Source of the DNA: Candidatus Zhuqueibacterota bacterium
GTDB lineage: Bacteria > Zhuqueibacterota > Zhuqueibacteria > Zhuqueibacterales > Geothermadaptataceae
Assembly: GCA_030950365.1 (NCBI GenBank)
Contig: JAUZRQ010000027.1
Span: 21,293 to 85,292, forward strand
DNA length: 64,000 nt
Reading direction: 5' to 3'
Made by a program: the position numbers and the translations under genes. Below, in pieces: positions 35,773 to 46,232 of the stretch (position 1 is the first letter of the stretch; the number at the start of each line of letters is the position of its first letter). The notes under the pieces are model-generated. The model worked only from the letters and a program-made list of their open reading frames with translations. It was not told the origin of the DNA and did no database searches.

Positions 35773-36549
35773 CTATTCCCGCTCTTTGCCCTCCAGCCGG
35801 GCGGCGATGTCGATGAGCATACTGGCGGTCAGTTTGGAGCGGTCCACGATGCCCACGAAACGCCGCGATTCGTTCACCACCGGCAGCACCTGCACATCGA
35901 GCGCATTCATGATTTCCAGCGCCTTGCGCCGGTCGGCCTTCTGAGTCAGGGCCTGTTGTGAGGAAACGAAGCCGGGCAATCGCTCGAGCGGCTCCGCTTC
36001 GCCGGCGTTGAGCCAATCGGCCAGTTGATAGACGCTGAACGGCCGGGCCGGACTGCGGACGAGGGTGGCGAGTTGACGCGCATCGGCGAGACCGAAAAAG
36101 GTGCCATCGGGATTTTCAATGACGATATAGCGCAAATAGGGCTGGCGCGTCAGCATCTCGAGATAGCGTTGAATGACGCTACCCTGGTAACCTCCATAAC
36201 CGAGCCGAAAGGCGAGCACCTGGGTGCGTTTTTCCAGCAGATCGGGAATGTTTTCTATCCTCCCTTTCGGGGCGACGCGTACGTTTTCTACGGGCAAGGA
36301 AATCAGCGTGGTGACCTCCTTCGCCACCGGCGATTCCGACGCCTCCCGGATGGCGGCGACGATTTTTAAATCTCCAAAAGCAAATTCTTGAATTTTTCCA
36401 GTCAAAAACAGCCACAGCGCCACCGGAATGAGCGCCAACAAAATATCGGCGCTCTTTACTTCAATCTTGTTGCCAGTTTTGATGCGAAGGGTAACCAGCA
36501 GCGACAGTAAGATCAAAAAGGCAAGCACAGAAAGAATCGAGGTTTCCAT
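35773..36549 (-). CDS. Membrane protein with C-terminal CBS domain pair
   Basis: The 258-residue product has two N-terminal membrane helices (about 5-22 and 38-57), a linker with VAPKGRIENIPDLLEKR, then two CBS-like motifs (about 110-165 and 200-250: LEIMNALDVQVLPVVNESRRFVGIVDRSKL in short form LDVQVLPVVNESRRFVGI). CBS pairs sense adenine nucleotides. ATG 36549 is used because AAGGAG lies 7 bases upstream; the frame extends upstream but crosses into non-coding sequence. No partner gene is obvious, so the sensed process is unknown. Confidence 0.72.
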   Translation of the reverse strand: METSILSVLAFLILLSLLVTLRIKTGNKIEVKSADILLALIPVALWLFLTGKIQEFAFGDLKIVAAIREASESPVAKEVTTLISLPVENVRVAPKGRIENIPDLLEKRTQVLAFRLGYGGYQGSVIQRYLEMLTRQPYLRYIVIENPDGTFFGLADARQLATLVRSPARPFSVYQLADWLNAGEAEPLERLPGFVSSQQALTQKADRRKALEIMNALDVQVLPVVNESRRFVGIVDRSKLTASMLIDIAARLEGKERE

Positions 36550-36773
36550 GACCATCTCCTTAAATGGCATGTTGCCATACCGGGTGATCGGATGTTTTCG
36601 CCGGACCTGGATTCCCCTGAATGCAGAAAGAAGATTCGGTTGTTTGGGCGAGGCGGCGCACGAGAGCAGCTGTCCGGCGCTTTCAACAATGAAAATGATC
36701 TCCTGCGCTAAATTTAAAGGCGATGGGCCGGAAGTCAACCTCTTTTTTCCGCGTAGAGCTTGAAATAGAAAAT

Positions 36774-36805
36774 AAAAAGCGCTCCCATCCCATGGGAGCG
36801 CTTTT
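36774..36805. terminator. Bidirectional-looking terminator after the T9SS cytochrome gene
   Basis: A perfect 14-base stem (36775-36788 with 36792-36805) and CCC loop. On the - strand it is followed by TTTTTATTTTC, so it ends the cytochrome gene. It lies 30 bases after that stop. Confidence 0.85.
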
Positions 36806-36835
36806 GGCAAGACGGGCGGCGAAGCGTTCTGGATC

Positions 36836-38230
36836 CTAACGGATCACTGTCATTTTTCGTGTGGCCGAAAATTCCGGGGTTTGCAACTGATAGAAATACA
36901 CGCCGGACGGCATGCCGGCTGCGCTGAGGGTCATGCGATGCACCCCCGCCGGTAGCGGCTCATTTTCCAGCAGAATTTTGACCAGCCGACCGGTCAAATC
37001 ATAGACCTTCAAACTGACGCGGGTCTCTTTGGGCAGCGCGAAGCGGATTTGCGTACTCGGATTGAACGGATTCGGATAGTTCTGCATCAACTCGAATTGC
37101 GTCGGCACCGTAGTACGATCGGTGAGCACGGATACCGGCACGGAAAGTTTATCGAGCTGTTCGCTGGTCAGCGGCTCGGCATAAAGCATTTGTGATTTAT
37201 CGGCTCCGGTCTTCAGAAACGTCCACTTGTTGGGATCCAGCGGCTTGGCCGGATCGTGGACATCGCCCGTGTAGGTAACGAAATCGAAGTCCAACGCCGT
37301 CTGCCAATCTGGCGGTACCGGAATAACGCCTTTGTTGATGACCAGTTTTTTGTTGGTCTCATCCCATTTGATCACTTCGATTTTGCCATTCTGGCGGTAC
37401 GATTGCACAATCTGGGAGTTGTGGCATTCCTCGCAGGCACGTGCCTGCCGGGTGATGCTGTGGCTGTTGAATGGACCAATGGCGTAAAACGTGGTATCAC
37501 CATACACCAGCGATTGCAACGAGCCGGTGGTGACCAGGCCGGTATCCTTGCGCCGGATGAGCAGCACAAAGCCGTTTGCGGGCGGCGGTCCGAAGAACCG
37601 CTTCTGATGCGCCTGCACTTCGGTTTCGAAATGGCAGTTGTAGCAGGTGATCACCGTGGTGGCATGGCAGGCGTTGCAATACACTTTGGTGCTGTGGATC
37701 GCATGCGCTGTGTTTACCGGCAGGCTCGACAGCGGATGGCAGCCGTCGTTGGTGCAGGAGGCTTCCATGGCGCCCGGCTCAAACATGGACGCATACTCCG
37801 TTCCGTCACCATGCATTTCCTTCTTGGTGTGACAGTTCATGCATTCGAAGCCCTTCTCGCGGTGCACATCCGGCAGGCCGATTTTGATTTCAGCGCCCTG
37901 CCGTGCGTGGCAGCCGAGGCAGACTTTTTGCGCCACTTGAGTGCCCTGCGAAAAGTCGTGGCAATCGTTGCAGCCCGGTTCATAGGTTTTCGCATCCACG
38001 GTGTCACCGTTGGCGTAGGTGAGGGCGTGGCATTTGATGCAGGGCAATGAGTCCATGGGCACGCTGGTCAGCGACTCGAAGCCGCCATTGGCCTGGCTGT
38101 ACCAGGTGATTTTACCCTTGCGCGTGCCATGTAAGCTGGTGGCGAAGTTGCCCGGATCCTGTCCCAGGACGGACCACGGAACCAGAAGAAAGGCTATCCA
38201 AAACCAACCGCTTCTCACAATCCGAGTCAT
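36836..38230 (-). CDS. Octahaem cytochrome c with T9SS-type C-terminal sorting domain
   Basis: The 464-residue protein has a signal peptide (to about residue 23), seven CX2CH motifs (for example CIKCH, CNDCH, CMNCH, CYNCH, CEECH) plus CTNDGCH, a CX4CH variant, and a C-terminal domain of about 75 residues with YPNPFNPSTQIRFALP, VYDLTGRLVKIL and SGVYFYQLQT, the Por-secretion (type IX) sorting domain. So the cytochrome should be exported and attached to or released from the cell surface, in line with extracellular electron transfer. GGAGG lies 6 bases before the ATG. A sigma-54-like promoter precedes it. Confidence 0.9.
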   Translation of the reverse strand: MTRIVRSGWFWIAFLLVPWSVLGQDPGNFATSLHGTRKGKITWYSQANGGFESLTSVPMDSLPCIKCHALTYANGDTVDAKTYEPGCNDCHDFSQGTQVAQKVCLGCHARQGAEIKIGLPDVHREKGFECMNCHTKKEMHGDGTEYASMFEPGAMEASCTNDGCHPLSSLPVNTAHAIHSTKVYCNACHATTVITCYNCHFETEVQAHQKRFFGPPPANGFVLLIRRKDTGLVTTGSLQSLVYGDTTFYAIGPFNSHSITRQARACEECHNSQIVQSYRQNGKIEVIKWDETNKKLVINKGVIPVPPDWQTALDFDFVTYTGDVHDPAKPLDPNKWTFLKTGADKSQMLYAEPLTSEQLDKLSVPVSVLTDRTTVPTQFELMQNYPNPFNPSTQIRFALPKETRVSLKVYDLTGRLVKILLENEPLPAGVHRMTLSAAGMPSGVYFYQLQTPEFSATRKMTVIR

Positions 38231-38334
38231 GCCTCACCTCCATGATTTTGAGTGAGAAGATCCAGGTGTCCGGCAAGCAGCCTTTCCCATTTTGTGTCGC
38301 GGCCGATACGGAGAATCGATCCACATTGGTTATA

Positions 38335-38350
38335 AGCAATTCTAATACCA
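38335..38350 (-). promoter_or_regulatory. Candidate sigma-54 promoter of the T9SS octahaem cytochrome
   Basis: On the - strand TGGTAT, five bases, TTGCT, with exact GG-N10-GC spacing, 105 bases before the ATG. A sigma-54 activator gene lies 1.1 kb upstream in this direction. Confidence 0.5.
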
Positions 38351-38369
38351 CCGCATTTTTTAGCGACTG

Positions 38370-38478
38370 TTTGAAACGATGTGTTGCAAATTTTTCTGCG
38401 AAATTCGAATTAATTGTTTGAAAATGCGAAAGATGTGATCATGAATGATATGTTGCAACAAAGTGTTTAATTTGAAAC
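38370..38478. promoter_or_regulatory. Candidate activator (UAS) sites upstream of the sigma-54 promoter
   Basis: An imperfect inverted repeat TTTGAAAC-N5-GTTGCAAA lies at 38370-38390. Related words recur as TGTTGCAACA at 38451-38460 and TTTGAAAC at 38471-38478. Repeated sites 20-140 bases upstream fit binding of a sigma-54 activator dimer pair; the protein is not identified. Confidence 0.4.
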
Positions 38479-38540
38479 AATTGCTGAAACAAATAGAGGG
38501 CAGGATGGCGGGAAATGAACGTTGAAAAGCCGAGAACTTA

Positions 38541-39293
38541 TTAGCGCGCGCCTGGTTGCGTACGCTCCTCCAGTTCTTCCGGCCGGCGCGGCCAATCCCA
38601 CTTCAGCAGGCGTGACAGCGCGCGGTCGGCGAGGAGCTTGCCGCCGGTCTGGCAGGTGGGGCAATAATTGGTCTCGTTGTGAGCGTATCGAATCCGCTGG
38701 ATGGTTGAACCGCATACGGGGCAGGGTTGGCCGAACTTGCCATGCACGGCCATAGCGGGATGAAATGCGGTCACGGATTCGGGGAAGCCGTCCCCGGTTT
38801 CGTCGCGCAACCGATCGATCCATTCGGTCAGCGTGGTGCGGATGGCGGAATACAGCCGTTCGATTTGCTCTGGTGTCATTTTGTGGGTTTGCAATATGGG
38901 CCAGAGGCAAGCCCGGTGCAGGATTTCATCGGAATAGGCGTTGCCGATGCCACTAAACAGCCGCGGATCGGTGAGCGCGCGTTTGAGAGTGTGGTTTTCG
39001 CTGCGCAGCCGTTCGCGGAAGGCATCCATGGTCATGTTCAATACATCCAGGCCGCCGGCATCGAACCCATGCAGGGCATGGCGGCCCTGAACCACATGCA
39101 TGGATGTCCTCAAGCCGACAAAGAAGGCAAGCTCCAGAAAGCGGCGGAAGCCGGTCTTACCGACACCGAGCTGAATGGGATTGATCCTGGCCTGAATGCG
39201 GATCTCCACGGTTCGGCCAATAAACAGCAGAAAAAAGATCATCAGAGAAACCAACTGAAATGCGCTGAAAAAGGTCGACATGGTTTGCTTCAT
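38541..39293 (-). CDS. Chimeric ORF: DNA glycosylase (Fpg/Nei-like) lacking its catalytic N-terminus, joined to a membrane-methyltransferase-like start
   Basis: Residues about 62-250 match a formamidopyrimidine-DNA glycosylase family protein: [46 protein letters not shown] (shown as [19 protein letters not shown]), the H2TH region and a zinc finger CPVC...CPTCQTGG. A complete enzyme starts MPELPE with catalytic Pro/Glu; this is absent. Residues 1-60 instead read like the first membrane helix and linker of an isoprenylcysteine-carboxylmethyltransferase-like protein ([22 protein letters not shown] style). A deletion joining two genes near 39105-39115 explains this best. The product should have no glycosylase activity. 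An assembly error is possible. Confidence 0.75.
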   Translation of the reverse strand: MKQTMSTFFSAFQLVSLMIFFLLFIGRTVEIRIQARINPIQLGVGKTGFRRFLELAFFVGLRTSMHVVQGRHALHGFDAGGLDVLNMTMDAFRERLRSENHTLKRALTDPRLFSGIGNAYSDEILHRACLWPILQTHKMTPEQIERLYSAIRTTLTEWIDRLRDETGDGFPESVTAFHPAMAVHGKFGQPCPVCGSTIQRIRYAHNETNYCPTCQTGGKLLADRALSRLLKWDWPRRPEELEERTQPGAR

Positions 39294-39330
39294 TGGAATG
39301 GGTCAGGGGAGAAAATCGCGCTTTGCCGGA

Positions 39331-41061
<1,731 letters not shown>

Positions 41062-41256
41062 ATGGCACCCCTGTGTGCTTGGATGACGGCAGCCTGTCTC
41101 GCTTTTGGCGAGCGACCGCCAGGTGCTGTTCACGGCCTGCAATGGCTAATGATCCTCCGCCATGCTCCCCGCCGCAGAGATTCACAATCGGTTATCGAGG
41201 CCGTATTGGCGCTGGTGGCCGATGCGACGCCCGATGCCTGCCATCATTAAGATGCA

Positions 41257-43398
41257 TCACTGCATCGGTATTTCTTCGCCAAAGACATTGATCTTGCCAT
41301 TGACGTGCTTGCTCTTATCGGTAATCTGGCCGGTTTCATCCATAACACCGGTGTGGCAACCACCGCACAGGCGCAGCTCTGTGACCACGTGCCCTGTGGG
41401 CGGCAAATCATGGCAGGTGCCGCACGCACCGCTGGTTTCGTCATTCCAGACGGGCGAGGCATTATTGCCCCGAATCCGGTCTTCCACGTAGGCCCAGGGA
41501 TATTTGGAATTCTCTTTGCGCAGCGCCCAGTTGCCGTGGCAGAAGGTATTCTGGCAGCTCAGGGTGGCCGGATCATAGCCCGGCGAGGGCACCAGTGCAC
41601 CACCTTCCGAAACCGTGGTCGCCAGCGGGCCGTTGAAGGTCACCTCGGCGCGGTTGTCGCTATCGATGTGGCCACTATCGCGCCAGGTCTGTGGTACGGC
41701 GTGGCATTCCTGGCAGGTCAGATCCGCGCGGGCGAAATAGTCCAGGTGATCGCCATGGGCCCCGACCGCCGCCGAAGTGGGATCGGTCTCGTTGTCCAGA
41801 CCCTTCGGTGGCGCTGCGTTGCGCAAATCCGCCGGCTCGCCGTTGAAATTACCATGACAGGTGTTGCAATTTTCCGGGCCATCGGCGCCCGTGTGGCAGG
41901 TGCGGCACGATAGATTGCCCTTCACGATATCGTAGTTCTGACCATGGCAGGTCTGGCACGAGTCCAGCGGATAGCCGGCATTTTTCAAGAAATTGGCGTG
42001 CGAGGCGGCGCCGGTCCCGATCCAGCCCGTTGGATGTGGGAACGATTCGTGGCAGGTGCGGCAGGAAGTGCCGCGCATGACCTCATCGTAATTTTCGCCA
42101 TGGCACGACTGGCAGGAGGTCGCATCGTAGTTGAGGTTCTCCAGATAGTCGCCATGGAAATTGGCCGAGCCCGGTACGGCCCATTGCGCTGCGTGTGGAT
42201 AAATTTCATGGCAGGTTCGGCACGAGTTGTTTAGCATGATTTCGTCATAGTTCTCACCGTGGCAGGGCTGGCAGGTGTTGATCGGATAATCGAGCCGCTT
42301 CAGGTATTCGCCATGCGAGTTTTCGCCTTCCTGCGCCCAGCCCTGAACATGAGGATAGGTTTCGTGGCAGGTTCGGCACGAAGTGTTGACGATCACGCGG
42401 TCATAATTTTCGCCATGGCACGGCTGGCAATCGGATACCGTGAAGCCGGCAGTCCGCAGATACGCGCCGTGCGATCCTTCGCCGGCGCCGGGCCATCCCT
42501 CGGGATGCGGAAACGATGCATGGCAGGTGCGGCAGGAGTTGTCTTTTTTGACTTCGTCAAAATTTTGGCCGTGGCACGATTGGCAGGACGCCAGTGTGTA
42601 GCCGAGATTGCGCAGATACTGGCCATGAAAATTTTGATCCGACGGCGTGGTCCAGCCCGGAACATGTGGGTAAACTTCATGACAGGTACGGCAGGACGTG
42701 CCGCGCATCACCTCATCGAAATTCTCGCCGTGGCAGGTCTGGCAGCTTTGCAACGGATAGCCGTTTTCCTGCAGATACTGGCCGTGCGAATTCTCTCCGG
42801 TACCGGCCCAGCCCTCACCATGCGGGTAAATGGCATGGCAGGTCACGCAGGAATTGCCGGCCATCACTTCGTCTAAATTTTCGCCATGGCAGGGCTTGCA
42901 GGTGGACAGCTCGTAGTCACTGGCTTTGAGGTATTCACCATGCGAGTTTTCGCCCGGCCCTTTCCAGTCAGTGGCATGGGGATACGTTGCATGGCAGGTC
43001 CGGCAGGAGTTGTCCACCTTGACGATATCGAAATTCTCGCCATGGCAGCCTTTGCAGGCCGCCACATCATAGCCTTTGCTTTCGAGATATTCGCCGTGGG
43101 AGCCTTCGCCCTCTCCGGCCCAGCCTTCGTCATGCGGAAACGTGGGGTGGCAGGTTTTGCACGATACTCCCACGATGCCGCCGTTGAACTGCCGGCCGTG
43201 GCATTGAGCGCACTCTTTCATGTCATATTTCCGGATCTTCAGCACGGTCCCGTGGAATGCCGGTGAGCTCTTTTTCAGCCAGTCCTGAGGATGCACCTTC
43301 ACTTCGGGCTCCGGTTCGGTGGGGGGCTCATTGGGCGAACTGCACGACCAGACAATCAGCCCCAACAATAGCCAGGCAAAGGCAAATGTGCGTCTCAT
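41257..43398 (-). CDS. 23-haem outer-membrane lipoprotein cytochrome c with nine tandem two-haem repeats
   Basis: The 713-residue protein starts with a signal ending LIVWSC, a lipobox. It has 22 CX2CH motifs and one CX4CH (CQNTFCHGNW). Nine repeats of 52-53 residues, each with two haems, span about residues 55-525; a unit reads CQTCHGENFDEV, SCRTCH, YPH, GW, ENSHGQYL. The C-terminal quarter with CX4CH and CGTCH resembles the CX4CH/CX2CH family of Geobacter surface cytochromes. It is the last of three genes with the barrel and the 14-haem cytochrome, so I infer an outer-surface terminal reductase of a porin-cytochrome conduit. ATG 43398 follows GGAG; the previous stop is 1 base away. Confidence 0.9.
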   Translation of the reverse strand: MRRTFAFAWLLLGLIVWSCSSPNEPPTEPEPEVKVHPQDWLKKSSPAFHGTVLKIRKYDMKECAQCHGRQFNGGIVGVSCKTCHPTFPHDEGWAGEGEGSHGEYLESKGYDVAACKGCHGENFDIVKVDNSCRTCHATYPHATDWKGPGENSHGEYLKASDYELSTCKPCHGENLDEVMAGNSCVTCHAIYPHGEGWAGTGENSHGQYLQENGYPLQSCQTCHGENFDEVMRGTSCRTCHEVYPHVPGWTTPSDQNFHGQYLRNLGYTLASCQSCHGQNFDEVKKDNSCRTCHASFPHPEGWPGAGEGSHGAYLRTAGFTVSDCQPCHGENYDRVIVNTSCRTCHETYPHVQGWAQEGENSHGEYLKRLDYPINTCQPCHGENYDEIMLNNSCRTCHEIYPHAAQWAVPGSANFHGDYLENLNYDATSCQSCHGENYDEVMRGTSCRTCHESFPHPTGWIGTGAASHANFLKNAGYPLDSCQTCHGQNYDIVKGNLSCRTCHTGADGPENCNTCHGNFNGEPADLRNAAPPKGLDNETDPTSAAVGAHGDHLDYFARADLTCQECHAVPQTWRDSGHIDSDNRAEVTFNGPLATTVSEGGALVPSPGYDPATLSCQNTFCHGNWALRKENSKYPWAYVEDRIRGNNASPVWNDETSGACGTCHDLPPTGHVVTELRLCGGCHTGVMDETGQITDKSKHVNGKINVFGEEIPMQ

Positions 43399-43399
43399 G

Positions 43400-44599
43400 T
43401 TATTTCGCTCCATGACAGTATCCACAAAATCCTAATCCGGCTTTTTGGGTGTTGGTGTGGCATTGAAAACACAGCGATGCCGAATCATGGTGCCAGTCCC
43501 CTTCATCGTTGCGAAAGCCCGAGGGATGCGTCTTCGGATCGTTCCCCTTGCCCGGGGTGCGATCCACGTGACAGGTGATGCACACCGGATCGGCGCCTTC
43601 CAGATCGTGGCAGGCTGCGCAGGTTTCGATATCACGTTTTCCCAGGGTGGCGTGCAGACCGCCGCCGCTGCCCACGCCGATGCGAACAAAATCCGGACTA
43701 CGATGCGTCAATGGAACCGGCGAGCGGAATCCCGCCTCCTGATTTTTCTCATGACAATCCGTGCAGAACGTTTGCTGATTGTGGCAACTGAAGCAATCGG
43801 CGCGCTTACTGCGGAAATCGATGGCGTGGATAAAGCGGTAGTTCAGATCGTGGAATGTTTGTTTGACCATCACTTTGGTGCCGAACGACAGAATGCGATC
43901 CTCGGACAGCGGCCGCAGAAACAGGCCTTTGGTCATTTGCAAGCTGGCCTCGGCATGGCAGGTCTGGCAGTCGTTTTCCGTGTGGCAGGCCGAACAGGTG
44001 CTTTCCGGACTGGTGGTGCGTACCTGCCGTTTGTGCTCTTTGTACCAGTCCACCTGCTTGTGCGAAGCCGGCCGCAGGTTTTCCGGATTGGCGTGACAGG
44101 TCTGGCAGGCCGGTGGCGCCGCGCTGCCATCGTGGCAGCCGATGCAGGTCATCATGCTCGGCAACGTGGCGGTGGTTGGCGCTTCGGATTCTTCTAGCCC
44201 TTTGTGGCAGGTCTCACAGCTCAGTTCACGCGCAATGTGGATTTTGTGATTGAAGGTTATGGTGCGCACCGGCTGATCAAAAGTCTCGATCTCTTCTTCT
44301 TCGCCGTGGCAAGTGGCGCATTCGTCTTCATCTTCCACGTCGTGGCATTCGGAACATTCATCCATGGTAGGCAGCAAAAAATCTTCGGCCGACTGACTGT
44401 CTTCGGCCATGGGATGGCAGGCGGAGCATTCGACCTCCGCCTCGGTGATGTGGAGCTTGTGCGAAAACCGGCTGGTTTTGGCCCACTGCGATACGGGGTC
44501 TTTCCAGGATTGCCCTTCCTGCGCCGATGCTCTCCAGCCGAATATCAACAAAACGGCAAACGCAATACAAACGCAAATCGACCTGTGGATGATTTTCAT
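43400..44599 (-). CDS. 14-haem periplasmic cytochrome c of the conduit
   Basis: The 399-residue protein has a signal peptide (to about residue 27) and fourteen CX2CH motifs (for example CSACH, CSECH, CATCH, CETCH, CIGCH, CFSCH, CTDCH, CITCH, CGYCH). The opening FSHKLHI, CSACH and later FNHKIHI, CETCH are cytochrome c7/c3-like units with distal His. It has no membrane anchor or lipobox, so it is likely to sit in the periplasm or inside the barrel, like MtrA or Geobacter OmaB. It lies 12 bases after the barrel gene and is directly followed by the 23-haem gene. Confidence 0.9.
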   Translation of the reverse strand: MKIIHRSICVCIAFAVLLIFGWRASAQEGQSWKDPVSQWAKTSRFSHKLHITEAEVECSACHPMAEDSQSAEDFLLPTMDECSECHDVEDEDECATCHGEEEEIETFDQPVRTITFNHKIHIARELSCETCHKGLEESEAPTTATLPSMMTCIGCHDGSAAPPACQTCHANPENLRPASHKQVDWYKEHKRQVRTTSPESTCSACHTENDCQTCHAEASLQMTKGLFLRPLSEDRILSFGTKVMVKQTFHDLNYRFIHAIDFRSKRADCFSCHNQQTFCTDCHEKNQEAGFRSPVPLTHRSPDFVRIGVGSGGGLHATLGKRDIETCAACHDLEGADPVCITCHVDRTPGKGNDPKTHPSGFRNDEGDWHHDSASLCFQCHTNTQKAGLGFCGYCHGAK

Positions 44600-44611
44600 C
44601 TTCCTGCTCTC

Positions 44612-45919
44612 TTATTGTTCGTTTTCCGCTGAACTCGACGAAAGTTGGTTGAAAAACCAGTACTGAAAACGCAGCAGCAGGCGTGTGTCCAGATCATAGT
44701 ATTTATTATGCAGCATTTGCAATTGCGAATCCAAACTCCAGCGATGAACCGGACGGTAAAGCACGCCAATGGCCGCTGATAGCAGTCGCGTGCGTGCCTG
44801 GTCGCTGGCAAGCCGGTATGAAGCCCAGGAGAGTTGCACGTTCGGCAAAAACCGGTTTTGCCGGTAGGCGCGATACAGATAGGCGTTCAGCCCGTCCAGA
44901 TCACCGGCATAGCCGCTCCGGTGCACATAGTTTAAGCTGCCCCAGGCCGTGTTGACGCCGACGGACAGCCGCAGCGAGCGGTCATCGGTGTACAGAATGA
45001 GCGCGCCATTGCCCTGAAGCTGAAACTGCGGACCCACCTGAAAATAAAAGCCTGTTTCGATTTCGTGGTTTTTCTCGGTGTTGAACACGGAAAAAATCGA
45101 ATTCCAGGGCAATCGCGGTGAACGGTACGTGTAAGCCGCATTCAGCGACAGCCGGTTCGACAGTCGGGTTTGCAGCGACAGTTCGCCGCGGGTGATACGC
45201 AGCCCGTACATGTCGACATCGGTGCGGCCGTACAGGCTCGTGCCCGGTCGAATCTGCCACGAGCCGTCGAAGGCGGCCATCTGGAAGGCGCGTGTCGCCG
45301 GTTCGATGAATTGCGTGAACACACTGCCGATGGAGTCGGCGCGCAGGGTGTTATATCCGGGCCGGGTTTGCTGCTTGTTGAAATAGCTCAGGCTGAAGTT
45401 CAGTGTTGCGCTCGGCCGGATGCGCAACTGCCCGCCGGCGAGGTAGTTATTTTTGGCATCGGAGATGATCTTGAGTTGTTGCGATGCCGGCATCAGCGTT
45501 CCGGCAAAGGCCTTGATGCGAAGCAGGCGGCCGAGGCGGATTTTGATCTGCGCCCCGTCGATGGTGCCCACGGCCACGCCGCTGAACACCGGCTGACGTC
45601 CCAGCTTCAGCTCGGCGCGTCTGGCGATGTTCCGCCATTGCAAATAGAAATTGTACATGCGAATGCGCGGATCGTTGGCCAGCGGGCTGGCAAAATCGTG
45701 GTCCAGTTGGCCGAAGGCCCGAAACAGCAAGCTGCGGTTGCGGAAATCGATTTGGAAGCCCTGATAACCGCGCGCCTGGCGGGTGGATTCGCCCACGGTG
45801 TCGCTGCGTTCGTAGGTGAAAAAGCTGGTGGTAATCCGGCCCGAAAAGCTCTGTGCCATCAGCAGCGATGGCAGCATCCATCCGATCCAGAGTAACCAGC
45901 CAGTCCGTTTTGTACTCAT
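44612..45919 (-). CDS. Outer-membrane beta-barrel of a porin-cytochrome conduit
   Basis: The 435-residue protein has a signal peptide (to about residue 22) and then many alternating hydrophobic/aromatic strands with short loops (for example ITTSFFTYERSD, FNFSLSYFNKQQ-type, YGLRITRGELSLQT, LLLRFQYWFFNQL near the end), the look of an outer-membrane barrel. It is shorter than MtrB/PioB (about 700 residues) and resembles Geobacter OmbB-type barrels in size. Being the first gene of a three-gene set with two multihaem cytochromes is the main reason for the conduit role. A short extra tail of Ser, Glu and Asn follows the last strand. Confidence 0.75.
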   Translation of the reverse strand: MSTKRTGWLLWIGWMLPSLLMAQSFSGRITTSFFTYERSDTVGESTRQARGYQGFQIDFRNRSLLFRAFGQLDHDFASPLANDPRIRMYNFYLQWRNIARRAELKLGRQPVFSGVAVGTIDGAQIKIRLGRLLRIKAFAGTLMPASQQLKIISDAKNNYLAGGQLRIRPSATLNFSLSYFNKQQTRPGYNTLRADSIGSVFTQFIEPATRAFQMAAFDGSWQIRPGTSLYGRTDVDMYGLRITRGELSLQTRLSNRLSLNAAYTYRSPRLPWNSIFSVFNTEKNHEIETGFYFQVGPQFQLQGNGALILYTDDRSLRLSVGVNTAWGSLNYVHRSGYAGDLDGLNAYLYRAYRQNRFLPNVQLSWASYRLASDQARTRLLSAAIGVLYRPVHRWSLDSQLQMLHNKYYDLDTRLLLRFQYWFFNQLSSSSAENEQ

Positions 45920-46232
45920 GAGAATGGCCTTTTCCGTTTATTCAATTCAATGGCATGTTTGAATTAAGAGGGATCTGATATTTATTCAATTGACCGAATC
46001 ATTTCGAACATCATCCGGGCGTGTCGGGATGTTCATCCAGCGTGTTCCCACTCCGGCGCAAACGGGTTCATCACTGGGTTGAAGGCCAGTCAGTGGTATT
46101 GTAAATAATGATAGCGATTTATACAGGGATGATGGCTTGTTTTTAAAAATCCAGCGCCACAAGCGCAAATGAGGCTCTGTTGCTTCCGTTTGCGCTCGAG
46201 AACAGGCTTTGCTATGACGGCATTGGCGGCAA
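45920..46232. other. Gap between ccmE and the conduit operon
   Basis: No gene is supported in about 310 bases. The promoter of the conduit operon should be here on the - strand; I see GGAAAAGG before the barrel ATG but no clear -35/-10 or sigma-54 site. Confidence 0.55.

Larger units (their letters stand above)
38231..38540. other. Regulatory intergenic region before the T9SS cytochrome
   Basis: No gene. It contains a sigma-54-like promoter on the - strand (38335-38350) and, further from the cytochrome, several TTTGAAAC/GTTGCAAA words described separately. Confidence 0.6.

Noticed and set aside
41860..43260. Regular repeats of about 156 bases, at first sight like a repeat array
   Set aside because: They are in frame and encode the two-haem units of a cytochrome; no constant repeat/variable spacer pattern as in CRISPR.
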